From Chloroflexota bacterium (GTDB lineage: Bacteria > Chloroflexota > Anaerolineae > Anaerolineales > Anaerolineaceae), in contig JAAZOK010000156.1 in assembly GCA_012797815.1 (NCBI GenBank), forward strand, positions 1-64,000: a stretch of DNA of 64,000 nt, read 5' to 3'. This document shows positions 53,286 through 62,570 of the stretch, piece after piece. The position numbers were made by a program, and so were the translations under genes. How positions within the stretch are numbered: position 1 is the first letter of the stretch; each line of letters starts with the position of its first letter. The notes below the pieces were generated by a model. The model ran no database searches. It was not told where the DNA came from and saw nothing but the letters and a program-made list of their open reading frames with translations.

Positions 53286-53396
53286 GAAATACCCCGGCAT
53301 GCTGTGCATAGAATTCGATAAAATATGGATGCCTAAAACGGAATGGTGTATGCGCTATCCCCTCATTTTTATCGAACCCTTTATAATAGAGCACCT

Positions 53397-54716
53397 ATGA
53401 AAAAGAGTTTTTACATTTATGCGTTGGGATGTCCAAAGAACAGTGTGGATTCGCAATCCATGGCGGAGCTTTTGCATAAGCATGGATATGCATTCGCCGC
53501 TGACCGGCATGCGGCAGATGTGATCATCGTTAATACCTGCGGATTTATCGAACCTGCTCGCACAGAAGCGCTGGATCTCTTGAAAGAAATTGCCTCGGAA
53601 AAACGTACCTCTCAATACTTGATCGCAGCCGGCTGCTTGACCCAACGTGAATCGGAATTGGTCGCCAGGCAGGTGCCGGGGGTGGACGCAATGCTTGGTA
53701 CCCGGCGCTGGATGGACATCCTGCCGGTGATGAAAAAACTCGAGGATAGCGCTCAAAAAGACATCCGTTTTATAAATACTTCACCCTTGATGATGGAAGC
53801 CGAAGATATTCCACGGGTGGTTCAGTATGGAGGGTATGCTTATCTCAAGATCGCGGATGGTTGTGACCGCCGTTGTGCATTTTGTGCCATTCCTAATATC
53901 AAAGGACCGCAAGTAAGCCGTCGAATGGAAAATATCCTGCACGATGTTAACAGATTGGCAGATCTGAAAATCCAGGAACTGATCCTGATCGCCCAGGATG
54001 TCACTTCCTATGGACATGATATGGGTATGAAAGACGGGCTACCGGACCTGCTCATGGAAATTATGAAAACCGCTCCCCATATCCCCTGGGTGCGTTTGTT
54101 ATATACCTATCCGGGTCAAATCAGTTCACGTCTGATCGAGATGCTGGTTGAGCAACCTCGCTTACTGCCCTATCTTGATATCCCATTGCAGCATGCCCAC
54201 CCTGACGTTCTGCGACGCATGCATCGTCCGGCAAATATGCATCAGGTCCGGGATACGATTGCGGAAATGCGCGCTCGTATTCCCAACCTGGCGATCCGCT
54301 CTACGTTTATCGTGGGATTTCCTGGCGAGAGCGATACGGAGTTTCAGAGCCTGCTCGATTTTGTGGATGAAATGCAATTCGACCGGGTGGGTATCTTCCC
54401 GTATTACCATGAAAAAGGAACGGCAGCTTTCCGGTTGAAAGATAACGTATCTCCGGAATTGAAGGAGGAGCGTCTCCAACAACTGGCAGCGCTGCAGGAG
54501 GACATCTCAGAACAGAAAAATCGCCAATTCATCGGCAAGGAAATGAAAGTGATCGTGGATGGTGTGGGTGAAGGCATGTCCATTTGTCGCTCTTACCGTG
54601 ATGCCCCTGAAATTGATGGCATGGTGATGGTAGAAGAAGAATTGGAGGTGGGAAAAATAACAGCGGTGGAGATCACCGCTGCTCTTGTACATGATTTGGT
54701 AGCAAAAAAGATCTGA
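53397..54716 (+). CDS. rimO: Ribosomal protein S12 methylthiotransferase RimO
   Basis: 439 residues from ATG 53397, where YIYALGCPKNSVDSQSMAELL starts; an in-frame ATG at 53343 adds an unconserved peptide. The N-terminal domain supplies three cluster cysteines (LGCPKN, VNTCGF, AGCLTQ). The radical SAM site is CDRRCAFCAIP, and a TRAM domain closes the protein (IGKEMKVIVDGVGEGMSICRSYRDAPEIDG). LGCPKN with VDS marks RimO and not MiaB. It methylthiolates Asp of S12. A weak SD precedes it; the upstream region is shared with the LuxR-type gene. Confidence 0.94.
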   Translation: MKKSFYIYALGCPKNSVDSQSMAELLHKHGYAFAADRHAADVIIVNTCGFIEPARTEALDLLKEIASEKRTSQYLIAAGCLTQRESELVARQVPGVDAMLGTRRWMDILPVMKKLEDSAQKDIRFINTSPLMMEAEDIPRVVQYGGYAYLKIADGCDRRCAFCAIPNIKGPQVSRRMENILHDVNRLADLKIQELILIAQDVTSYGHDMGMKDGLPDLLMEIMKTAPHIPWVRLLYTYPGQISSRLIEMLVEQPRLLPYLDIPLQHAHPDVLRRMHRPANMHQVRDTIAEMRARIPNLAIRSTFIVGFPGESDTEFQSLLDFVDEMQFDRVGIFPYYHEKGTAAFRLKDNVSPELKEERLQQLAALQEDISEQKNRQFIGKEMKVIVDGVGEGMSICRSYRDAPEIDGMVMVEEELEVGKITAVEITAALVHDLVAKKI

Positions 54717-54732
54717 CGGTTATCTACTTGTG

Positions 54733-55809
54733 TTATTCTGGAGTTCCTTCCGGCGTTGGAATCACTATATAAGTAGCAGTGGGGGTGGCTGCTGCTGGTG
54801 CCGCTTCTTCTGCCGGACCTTCACAATTGGCACGTGCTTCTTCTTCTAATTGATAAACGGCATCATCATAGAGGATGTTAAGGGACAGTTGAAATTGCTG
54901 TTGCGCATCACAATATTCCTGCTGGTCCATCAGAACCTTTCCATATTCTCGCAATCCAATGCGATAGCGATCAATGGAAGTCCAGCCTGATCCATCGTAC
55001 ATGTAAGGAAAGGCACTATAGAGCTGGCTGAAATAATGCACTACCTGACTCCAATCGATTTCCCAATAACTGGCGCCGGTTACATACATTCTTGCCCAGG
55101 TGGCATAATTGACCGCTTCGTGATCAAGCGGGGTGTATTTTTGAACCAGGGATAAATAATATAGACCACCTTCCAGATCGCCATCTGCCGTGATCTTTTT
55201 GATGGCACAATTGCGCAGGGAAGTCCATAACATGCCATCCACCGTCAAGGTCTGATAGGTGTAATCTTCATCGCGCAGATCTTGCATTGCATCCACTGCC
55301 AGGCACCAGTCCTGATTGTTCATATCTTGTTGGGCTTGCTGGAACAGAGCCTGCGCACCCTGGATATCGCGGGTAGGAGTGGCGGTTGGCAAGGAGGTGG
55401 CTTGTTCGGTCTTTGCCAGATTGATCAGTACCTGGCTATATTTATCGCTGATATCCGGAAAAGTAGGATAGATCTCGATCACATATTCAAATTGAATGCG
55501 TGCAACTTCATAATTCCCGCTTGCCAGAGCCTCCATCCCATAACGGTAATGAGTGGTAGCAACGGTGAGCCGTTGGTTTTCTTCTTCAGCGCGACGTTGT
55601 TGGATCCCGGAATAGTATCCCAGTGAACCGCTGATCAATGCAGCCACAATGATCAATAAAATACCGGAAAGGACGGCACGGACATAGCGTGGTTTCCCAC
55701 CCTTGCGAGTACCCCGTTTGGGGATGGATTGGGTATCCTCTTGGGTGGAGTTTGCTTCCGTCTTTATCGCGGTAGTATCTTCTTTATTTTTTTTATTATT
55801 CTTTGCCAT
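54733..55809 (-). CDS. Membrane-anchored TPR-like protein
   Basis: 358 residues. A hydrophilic N-terminus of about 45 residues precedes one membrane segment (about 47-68); the rest is outside and mainly helical, with TPR-like pieces (GMEALASGNYEVARIQFEYVIEIYP, AQQDMNNQDWCLAVDAMQDL, QQQFQLSLNILYDDAVYQL), a Thr-Pro break near 145, and a Thr-Pro tail. It probably works as an adaptor at the outer face of the membrane. It follows murJ by 42 bases on the same strand (murJ is downstream in coding order), and its end converges on rimO. Confidence 0.75.
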   Translation of the reverse strand: MAKNNKKNKEDTTAIKTEANSTQEDTQSIPKRGTRKGGKPRYVRAVLSGILLIIVAALISGSLGYYSGIQQRRAEEENQRLTVATTHYRYGMEALASGNYEVARIQFEYVIEIYPTFPDISDKYSQVLINLAKTEQATSLPTATPTRDIQGAQALFQQAQQDMNNQDWCLAVDAMQDLRDEDYTYQTLTVDGMLWTSLRNCAIKKITADGDLEGGLYYLSLVQKYTPLDHEAVNYATWARMYVTGASYWEIDWSQVVHYFSQLYSAFPYMYDGSGWTSIDRYRIGLREYGKVLMDQQEYCDAQQQFQLSLNILYDDAVYQLEEEARANCEGPAEEAAPAAATPTATYIVIPTPEGTPE

Positions 55810-55851
55810 GCGCGTTATTATACCGTTGTTTTTGATATGGCTTTGGCATTG

Positions 55852-57423
55852 CTAAAGATGGAGAAATACCCGGATTTCTTTCCAAATAAATGGCAGAATT
55901 ACGACCATTCCGATCAGAAAGCTGCCCAGTCCCTGTATCAGAGGAGAGTAGGAACTGCTGAAGTGCAGAATAACCAGGGCTGCTGCGGCTGCCAGGGCGC
56001 TTCCAATGAACGTGCGTAAAAGGGTCTGTTTCAGGTCTTTAGAAATAGGCGTGAAGGGTGGTAGCGTGCTCTCTTTTCCCGCTGTTTTCTTCTCCCTGTA
56101 AAAGAAAACCAGCATCAGGAAAAGTGCTTGTATGGTAAAGGCGATCGAATCAGCCAGCGCAACACCGGGTGCATCCAGGCTGGCGGATAAACTTCTTCCC
56201 AGTACTACATAGATGCCCAAATTCAATGCAGCCGCTATCAATGGCACCACGGCATTTTGTTGGGAGAAGAAGATGCGCGCGCCTAATTCCAAGAAACAAT
56301 GTCCGAGCAGTCCGACCAGAAATCCCTGCGATACCGACAACAAACGTTGGGTGGCAATGGCATCAAATCCGAAAGCCAGCTGAATGAAGGGTTTTAGTGT
56401 TAATGAAAGTATCACTGCAATTGGGATGGCTAATGCGATCAGCACCCGTTCAACTCTATCGATGGTTTCGCGATATGCCAGCCGCTCATTGCGCGCAAAT
56501 AGCTCTGAAATGGTTGGTAATAGCGCAGTGCCGATGGCAGTGCCGATCAATGTCTCCGGCACTTGCTGGATCATCCAGCCGTAGGTCAGAGCAGTCGGCG
56601 CTCCTTCAGCCAGATAGGAGGCGATATTATCCCGCGCGATGAAAGTCAATTGAAAGCATAGCATGCTGCCAACCCGTGGCACCAGCATGTTGAGGATCTT
56701 CCTGACATAACTGTTTTTGGTGTCAAATCCGGCAGACCATTTGAAATGATAGCGAACCAGACCGGGGATCAGGACGATGAAGTACAATGCTGATCCGATC
56801 AAGACGCCATATACGATCCCATATACTCCCATGCCGTAAGCCGGAAGGCTGATTCCTCCCAGCGTGACGCTTTCTTGCGGTGCCAGAATGAGTGCCCCGA
56901 AAATCTGTCCCAGGTTATACATGATCGGTGCGATGGCGGGTAACAGGAAATGCTGATTTGCCTGCAACCCTGCTACGAACAAACCTGCCATGGAAAAGAT
57001 CAGGGTGGCGATCAAGTCTAGGCGCATGATACTGACCACTAACTTTTGCTGTTCAGGTGAGAATCCAGGGGCAATGCCGAATGGGCTTTTCACAAGTGGT
57101 TCTGCAAAAACGCCCACCAAAATGGAGAGGATGGCGGTTGCCAGGAAAGCGATGTTTGCAACCTTGCTGAACACCTTCCAGGCTTGTTCCTGTCCATCCT
57201 TGGTCAGCACCTCGGAGAGTACCGGGATGATCGCCATTGCCAATGCACCACCGGATATCAATGCATATAACATGTCGGGTACATTGTTTGCGACGTTGAA
57301 AACATCCAACTCGGCGGAAAGTCCAAATTGACGTGCGATGATCAATTGCCGGACGATCGCCAGTATTTTATTGACTGCGAAGCTTAATGCGACAATAATA
57401 GTTGCGCGTGATAGTTTGCTCAA
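55852..57423 (-). CDS. murJ: Lipid II flippase MurJ (MviN family)
   Basis: 523 residues from a TTG start at 57423 with AAAGGAAA upstream. Fourteen predicted membrane segments and the family start ATIIVALSFAVNKILAIVRQLIIARQFG are clear, with NVANNVPDMLYALISGGALAMAIIPV following. It moves lipid II across the membrane for peptidoglycan synthesis. Together with the PBP fusion and the L,D-transpeptidases it shows that the organism makes peptidoglycan. It is transcribed toward the TPR-like gene. Confidence 0.92.
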   Translation of the reverse strand: MSKLSRATIIVALSFAVNKILAIVRQLIIARQFGLSAELDVFNVANNVPDMLYALISGGALAMAIIPVLSEVLTKDGQEQAWKVFSKVANIAFLATAILSILVGVFAEPLVKSPFGIAPGFSPEQQKLVVSIMRLDLIATLIFSMAGLFVAGLQANQHFLLPAIAPIMYNLGQIFGALILAPQESVTLGGISLPAYGMGVYGIVYGVLIGSALYFIVLIPGLVRYHFKWSAGFDTKNSYVRKILNMLVPRVGSMLCFQLTFIARDNIASYLAEGAPTALTYGWMIQQVPETLIGTAIGTALLPTISELFARNERLAYRETIDRVERVLIALAIPIAVILSLTLKPFIQLAFGFDAIATQRLLSVSQGFLVGLLGHCFLELGARIFFSQQNAVVPLIAAALNLGIYVVLGRSLSASLDAPGVALADSIAFTIQALFLMLVFFYREKKTAGKESTLPPFTPISKDLKQTLLRTFIGSALAAAAALVILHFSSSYSPLIQGLGSFLIGMVVILPFIWKEIRVFLHL

Positions 57424-57457
57424 AAGGTTTCCTTTATATTTATCTTATGCATTAATC

Positions 57458-58270
57458 TTACCCTAAAGCGACGTCTAAGATCATCATAACGGTAAATCCG
57501 ATCATAGCGCCCCAGGTGGGGATATCTGTATCTTCCCCCCGTTCAGCTTCCGGGATTAATTCTTCGATCACCACATAGATCATAGCGCCCGCTGCAAAAG
57601 CCAATGCATAGGGTAGTACTTCACGCATGACCAGCACTGCAGCCGCACCGATCACGGCTCCGAATGGTTCTACAATGCCGGAAAGTTGTCCGTAGAAGAA
57701 ACTTTTTCCACGTGACATGCCCTCTCGCCGCAAAGGAGCGGAGATAGCCAGCCCCTCCGGAAAATTCTGAATGCCGATGCCTAATGCCAGTGCGATGGCA
57801 CCGGTGAGGGAGGCACCCTGCACACCGGCTGCTGCCGCACCGAATGCCACCCCTACTGCCAGTCCCTCCGGAATATTGTGCAGTGTTATTGCGAGCACCA
57901 GCAGGATCGACCGGTGCCATGAAGTTTTAATACCCTCCGCTTCTGCGATTGGAAGACCTAAATGGAGGTGGGGGAGGATCTTGTCGATGCCCCACAAAAC
58001 CAGCCCACCCATTAAAAATCCGACTGCCGGGGGGATCCAGGGAATTGCTCCCAAGGATGTGGAAATCTCGATCGAAGGAGCCAGCAGCGACCAGTAACTG
58101 GCGGCGATCATCACCCCTGCGGCAAATCCTAACATGGCATCCAGCAGTTTCTTATTTATTTCTTTTGATAGGAAGACCCCGGCAGCGCCAAGAGCGGTGA
58201 CCCCGTACGTGAACGCTGTTCCAAAAAGTGCTTGAATAATAGGGTTGAACTTTTCAAAGAATGCAATCAT
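57458..58270 (-). CDS. ZIP family divalent metal transporter
   Basis: 270 residues with eight predicted membrane segments. The signature [14 protein letters not shown] (TM IV) and [17 protein letters not shown] (TM V) carry the His, Asn and Glu metal ligands. It should import zinc or related metals. It is 34 bases upstream of murJ on the same strand but likely has its own unit. The intergenic 58271-58459 is a divergent promoter region with the RsmI-like gene; no clear Zur-type palindrome is seen. Confidence 0.92.
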   Translation of the reverse strand: MIAFFEKFNPIIQALFGTAFTYGVTALGAAGVFLSKEINKKLLDAMLGFAAGVMIAASYWSLLAPSIEISTSLGAIPWIPPAVGFLMGGLVLWGIDKILPHLHLGLPIAEAEGIKTSWHRSILLVLAITLHNIPEGLAVGVAFGAAAAGVQGASLTGAIALALGIGIQNFPEGLAISAPLRREGMSRGKSFFYGQLSGIVEPFGAVIGAAAVLVMREVLPYALAFAAGAMIYVVIEELIPEAERGEDTDIPTWGAMIGFTVMMILDVALG

Positions 58271-58459
58271 GTTCTTTATACCTCCAAAATACTGCCATGG
58301 ATTGATCTTAATAATAATATTGTATGCGATGTTTCATGTAAATATAAACTTATCCAAAATGCTTACATTTTGTTAAACAATCAAAACCCGGAAATAGGGA
58401 TCAAACAGGTGCCTGCATACTATAATACAGTTTGATTAAACGAAGAAGGATTACCTGAT

Positions 58460-59128
58460 ATGCAAACCGGAACACTTTATGTTGTTGCTACCCCGATAGG
58501 AAACCCGCGAGATATGACCCTGCGTGGGATCGACGCTTTAAAGCAGGCGGATCGGATTATTTGTGAAGAGCGCAGGATGGGTAGCACACTTTTGAAACAT
58601 CTGGGGATTGAGAAGAAACCGCTGGTTGAGTTAAATGAGCATAATGAAGAGACTCTGGCACAGGAACTGGCTCTCACGCTTGCGCAGGGGGAAACCCTGG
58701 CGTTGATTTCTGATTGTGGCACCCCCGCGTTTGCCGATCCGGGGGCTTTGCTGGTCCAGTATGCCATGGAGTACGGAGTCGATGTGATCCCACTGCCGGG
58801 AGCCTCGTCGTTAATGACGCTCCTTTCGGTGGTCCCGGTGCCCTTAAAAGAATTCTATTTTGCAGGTTTCCTACCGCGGAAAGAAGAAGCCCGCCGTGGA
58901 AAATTCAATCAATTGGTGCGCATGCGGATGCCAATTGTTATTATGGATACTCCCTACCGCCTGGACCGTACTCTCCACGATATTCAGCAATTTTTTGGCA
59001 AGGGGCGCATGATCACCATCGGGCTTGATCTGACCACCACACATGAAAAGATCTACCACAAAGCAGTGGGGGAAATCTACCAGACATTGAACGGTAAAAA
59101 AGCCGAATTTATCTTGGTTATTCACTAG
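58460..59128 (+). CDS. Short RsmI-like SAM-dependent methyltransferase
   Basis: 222 residues with AGAAGGA upstream. The tetrapyrrole-methylase fold of the RsmI family is clear: GTLYVVATPIGNPRDMTLRGIDAL, LISDCGTPAFADPG and PLPGASSLMTLLS. The usual AEDTR motif is changed to CEERRM, and the C-terminal 50-60 residue domain of RsmI is absent. RsmI methylates the ribose of C1402 in 16S rRNA; this shorter form could do the same or act on another substrate. Confidence 0.82.
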   Translation: MQTGTLYVVATPIGNPRDMTLRGIDALKQADRIICEERRMGSTLLKHLGIEKKPLVELNEHNEETLAQELALTLAQGETLALISDCGTPAFADPGALLVQYAMEYGVDVIPLPGASSLMTLLSVVPVPLKEFYFAGFLPRKEEARRGKFNQLVRMRMPIVIMDTPYRLDRTLHDIQQFFGKGRMITIGLDLTTTHEKIYHKAVGEIYQTLNGKKAEFILVIH

Positions 59129-59550
59129 AGATACACGGTTCACGGACGATCTATTCGTCGATGAGTCGCAGTATTTTTTGCTCTTTGGAAGAACCTATAC
59201 TTTTTTAAAGAAGGGAAAGGGACGTCCTATGATCAGGGTGTTCATTCCAGGACACAATACTTCCATGATCTGTACCCCCCTCATTACGGAAGCGCGGAAA
59301 TATCGTACCGTGCAGCCGTGTGATTCCCCCAACAATTTCATTGATTTGTACAACAATCGCTAAAACAGCACCGGGGATATATTCCGGCACATCTCTATGG
59401 AGGATGAACCCATTGTGTTATTGACCTGTCTAGCCGGGGGAAATAATCCAGAATGAGAGAGTGCTTCAAAATTCCGAAGCGGTAATATCTTGTTAAGCAA
59501 TCGGGAAACCAAACCTGTTTTTTTTCGTAAAAATAACAGAAAGGAAAGTT
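59129..59550. other. Intergenic region of about 420 bases without a convincing gene
   Basis: I find only a 44-codon frame at 59229-59363 (behind AAGAAGGGAAAGGG) with no recognisable product, and short hairpins such as GCTTC/GAAGC near 59462-59479. There is no tRNA, no clear terminator after the RsmI-like gene and no known riboswitch shape. It may hold a decayed gene or a small RNA, but nothing here proves one. Confidence 0.4.
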
Positions 59551-59754
59551 ATGGATACGAGAAGACCTGGTTGTTTATCTGGACTAATGAAGTTATTTTT
59601 TCTCGACAGGATCTATGATTGGTCCCAGCGTCGCTTTGGCTATCGAAGCGGAGGTTGCATGGGATGTGGTTGTGGAACAATTCTGCTGGTAATATTTCTT
59701 TATCTATTTGTCAAGATCGTGTTTGGTACGGATTGGTTGCGAATAGGATTTTAA
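59551..59754 (+). CDS. Small Cys/Gly-rich membrane protein
   Basis: 67 residues with AAAGGAAAG before the ATG. The middle carries GGCMGCGCGT, a cysteine/glycine cluster directly before one hydrophobic segment (about 42-60, ILLVIFLYLFVKIVF). The N-terminal half is basic and aromatic, with a further Cys at 8. It lies 16 bases upstream of the GIN-domain lipoprotein gene and is probably cotranscribed. No family is recognised; the cysteines could bind metal or be acylated, which is inference. Confidence 0.65.
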   Translation: MDTRRPGCLSGLMKLFFLDRIYDWSQRRFGYRSGGCMGCGCGTILLVIFLYLFVKIVFGTDWLRIGF

Positions 59755-59770
59755 ATACAGGAGTTGTAAA

Positions 59771-60508
59771 ATGAAAAAATTTCCAATAATTCTGACAGTA
59801 GTAGCAATGATGGGGTTGATGAGCGCATGTGTTCTCCCCATCCAAAACACTCGTATTCAAGGTTCGGGCAACCTGGTCTCAGAAACACGGGAGGTATCAG
59901 GGTTTAACGGGATTATCTTATCGGGCTTGGGTGATCTTGAGATCAAGGTCGGTGATACCGAATCCCTCACCATTGAAGCTGATGACAATGTTATTAACCA
60001 CATTGAAAGCTACGTCTCTGGTTCAACTCTGCATATCGGCTTTGAACGTTTCTTTAACATCATCCCATCGGGGGGCATCAGCTACACTCTGACCGTAAAA
60101 GATTTGAACAGAATTGAAGTTTCAGGATACGGAGACGTTTACCTGGCATCATTGGACACGGACTCGCTGAACGTGGAAGTGAGCGGTGGGGGCAGGATAG
60201 TGATCGACGATATCACTGCTGACAATTTAACCGTGAATTTGAGCGGTGCGGGCGACTTTAACCTTGCCGGAACAATCGAGCGCCAGAAGGTTAATTTGAG
60301 TGGCGCAGGTAGTTATAATGCCAGTGATTTACAAAGCCGCGAAGCAGAGATCGATATCTCCGGAGCCGGGTCAGCGCAGATGTGGGTTACGGATGCGCTG
60401 GATGTGAACTTAAGCGGTGTGGGGAGTCTGCAATACTATGGTGATGCGAGCGTGACACAAAATATTAGCGGAATTGGCAAGATCATCGCGCTGGGTGCGC
60501 ACGATTAA
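59771..60508 (+). CDS. GIN-domain (DUF2807) lipoprotein
   Basis: 245 residues with AGGAG upstream. The signal peptide ends in a lipobox (GLMSACV). The mature protein is a beta-helix of the DUF2807 family, with repeated steps such as LSGLGDLEIKVGD, VSGYGDVYLASLD, VSGGGRIVIDD, LSGAGDFNLAG and ISGAGSAQMWV. Such domains are surface proteins of unclear function, sometimes called putative adhesin heads. It is followed by a strong terminator. Confidence 0.88.
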   Translation: MKKFPIILTVVAMMGLMSACVLPIQNTRIQGSGNLVSETREVSGFNGIILSGLGDLEIKVGDTESLTIEADDNVINHIESYVSGSTLHIGFERFFNIIPSGGISYTLTVKDLNRIEVSGYGDVYLASLDTDSLNVEVSGGGRIVIDDITADNLTVNLSGAGDFNLAGTIERQKVNLSGAGSYNASDLQSREAEIDISGAGSAQMWVTDALDVNLSGVGSLQYYGDASVTQNISGIGKIIALGAHD

Positions 60509-60512
60509 TGAG

Positions 60513-60545
60513 AAAGGCTCCCGATTCAACCGGGAGCCTTTTGTT
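60513..60545 (+). terminator. Terminator after the GIN-domain lipoprotein
   Basis: AAAGGCTCCCG (60513-60523) pairs with CGGGAGCCTTT (60531-60541), followed by T-rich sequence to 60546. It separates the lipoprotein gene from the convergent DegV gene and may serve both. Confidence 0.88.
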
Positions 60546-60547
60546 TT

Positions 60548-61387
60548 TTAAGCAGGATAGGCAGCCAAACCGATGGCACCTGGTCCGAAATGGGTTGCCA
60601 GTGAGATGGAAACTTCTGTGAAGACGATGTCGACGTAATTGAACATTTTTTTCACCTGCTCTAATATCAATTCCCCGGCGGCCGGGTCATGGGCATGTGC
60701 AACAGCTATATGGAGAGGTTGATCGCCCATTTTTTCTTGCATATAACGGATCAGGCGTGCCAGAGAAGATTTGCGTGTGCGCACCTTGTCGATCGTTTCG
60801 ATAAGACCATTTTGAACTTCCAGGATCGGTTTGATATCCAATACCGAAGCTAAAATAGCTTCAAAAGAATTGATGCGCCCGCTCAATCGTGCAAATTTCA
60901 ACGTGTCCAGGGTGAATAAGAATTCCATTTTCTGACGGATGATGGAGAGTTTTTCTAGAATATGATCAAGCGATGTTCCGGCTCTTTCCATGAGACGCGC
61001 TTCTTTGCACATCATACCCATGCAAGCAGCACCCGAAGCGGAATCAAAGGGATGGATATTGTATTCGCCTTTTAGCATTTCAGCGGCTTGCAGCGCCGAC
61101 GCCATCGTCCCGGACAATTTTTCGGTGATATGGATCGATAAGATATCATCACCGGGTTTGGCAATCTTTTTATAGAATTCAACGAACTGGTATGGTGTGG
61201 GTTGAGAAGTCGTGGGGATGATTCCTTCTTCTTCTACGATCTGGTAGAAATCATCATACTTGATATCGATTCCCTGCTTGTAGGATGTTCCATGATGGAT
61301 GATATTGATAGGGATCAGATCAATATCGTATTTTTCCTGCCAGCCTTCGCCAAGGTCTCCGGTTGTGTCCATTACGATTCTTAACAT
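60548..61387 (-). CDS. DegV family fatty-acid-binding protein, copy 1
   Basis: 279 residues, the normal DegV length. The N-terminus (IVMDTTGDL), the TTSQPTPYQFVEFY segment and the SIHITEKLSGTMASALQAA segment are family hallmarks; the last contains the Ser/Thr region that contacts the lipid head group. DegV (FakB) proteins bind a fatty acid and present it to the FakA kinase for phosphorylation. No fakA is in the window. It is a tandem paralogue of the next gene, with which it aligns without gaps. Confidence 0.9.
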   Translation of the reverse strand: MLRIVMDTTGDLGEGWQEKYDIDLIPINIIHHGTSYKQGIDIKYDDFYQIVEEEGIIPTTSQPTPYQFVEFYKKIAKPGDDILSIHITEKLSGTMASALQAAEMLKGEYNIHPFDSASGAACMGMMCKEARLMERAGTSLDHILEKLSIIRQKMEFLFTLDTLKFARLSGRINSFEAILASVLDIKPILEVQNGLIETIDKVRTRKSSLARLIRYMQEKMGDQPLHIAVAHAHDPAAGELILEQVKKMFNYVDIVFTEVSISLATHFGPGAIGLAAYPA

Positions 61388-61534
61388 TATTTACACCTTT
61401 GTCTGTATATTTATTAAAATAATGATGACCACTTGGGAATGAAGACTTCAGAAGTTCAAAATGATTGCCACTAACTCGAATAATAATAAATTATACGCTT
61501 TTCTCCAACATGATGAAAAAAGTTTACAAATAAT

Positions 61535-62374
61535 TTACACTGGGTAAGCAGCAATCCCGATCGTTCCGGGTCCAAAATGAGCAGCCAGAGATATGGAGAT
61601 TTCTGCCAGAGCCACATCCACACAATTAAAGGTGCTTTTGATCTGCTCTAGAATGGAATCAGCGGTACCGGGATCATGGGCGTGCACCACAGCGATTTGA
61701 ACCGGTACGTCTCCGACTTTCTCTTTCAGCCTTTTGATTATCCTCGCCAGGGAAGCATTGCGGGAACGGACCTTGTCCTTGATTTCGATGATACCGTCTT
61801 GAAGTTCAATGATGGGCTTGATATCCAGAACAGAAGCCAACGTGGCTTGCAGTGATTTCACCCGACCGCTGAGTTTGGCGAATTTCATGGTTTCCAGAGT
61901 GAAGATCAGTTTCATATTTTCCCGGATGGTCTCCAGTCGCGCGATGATCTCCGAGAGCGAGTAATGATTGCGTTCCATATTGCGAGCTTCTCGACACATC
62001 ATTCCCATACAGATCGTTCCTGAAGCGGAATCGAATGGGATGATATTATAGGTGCCTTTCAGCTCATCCGCTGCCTGGCGGGCGGAATTCATGGTACCTG
62101 AAAGTTTGTCCGTCACATGGATGGATAGGATATCATCCCCTGGTTTGGCGATACTTTTATAGAATTCAACGAACTGGTAAGGGGTCGGTTGGGATGTGGA
62201 CGGAATGGCACCATCTTTCTCTACCATGTTGTAAAAATCATCATATTGCAGATCGATGCCTTGCAAGTACGATACCCCATCGTGGATGATATTGATGGGG
62301 ATCAGATCAATATCGTACTCCTTTTTCCATCCCGAACTCAAATCTCCTGCGGTATCCATGGCTATTCTTAACAT
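61535..62374 (-). CDS. DegV family fatty-acid-binding protein, copy 2
   Basis: 279 residues behind GAGGTAGAAC. It aligns over its full length without gaps with the protein at 60548-61387 and is visibly identical at most positions, including STSQPTPYQFVEFY and HVTDKLSGTMNSARQAA. The pair thus comes from a local duplication. The copies may bind different fatty acids, as FakB1 and FakB2 do in Staphylococcus aureus. The 147-base gap between them is AT-rich and could hold a promoter. Confidence 0.9.
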   Translation of the reverse strand: MLRIAMDTAGDLSSGWKKEYDIDLIPINIIHDGVSYLQGIDLQYDDFYNMVEKDGAIPSTSQPTPYQFVEFYKSIAKPGDDILSIHVTDKLSGTMNSARQAADELKGTYNIIPFDSASGTICMGMMCREARNMERNHYSLSEIIARLETIRENMKLIFTLETMKFAKLSGRVKSLQATLASVLDIKPIIELQDGIIEIKDKVRSRNASLARIIKRLKEKVGDVPVQIAVVHAHDPGTADSILEQIKSTFNCVDVALAEISISLAAHFGPGTIGIAAYPV

Positions 62375-62508
62375 GTTCTACCTCGTAAATCATATTTACA
62401 CTATAAACCCATCTTATTTGAAAAAGATATGGTCTGGTAGTTAACCTGTGACTTCTCTCACCATGATCCTTTCAAATTATTAACCAAAGTAATCTGAATT
62501 TAAATAAA

Positions 62509-62550
62509 AAATCCTCATAACAAACCTGTGTGTTGGTCTTATGAGGATTT
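62509..62550 (-). terminator. Terminator of the AlaX gene
   Basis: AAATCCTCATAA (62509-62520) is the exact inverse of TTATGAGGATTT (62539-62550). On the minus strand the hairpin is followed by TTTTTTATTT. It lies 21 bases after the AlaX stop codon. Confidence 0.85.
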
Positions 62551-62570
62551 ATATAAGAACCGATAGGGAA

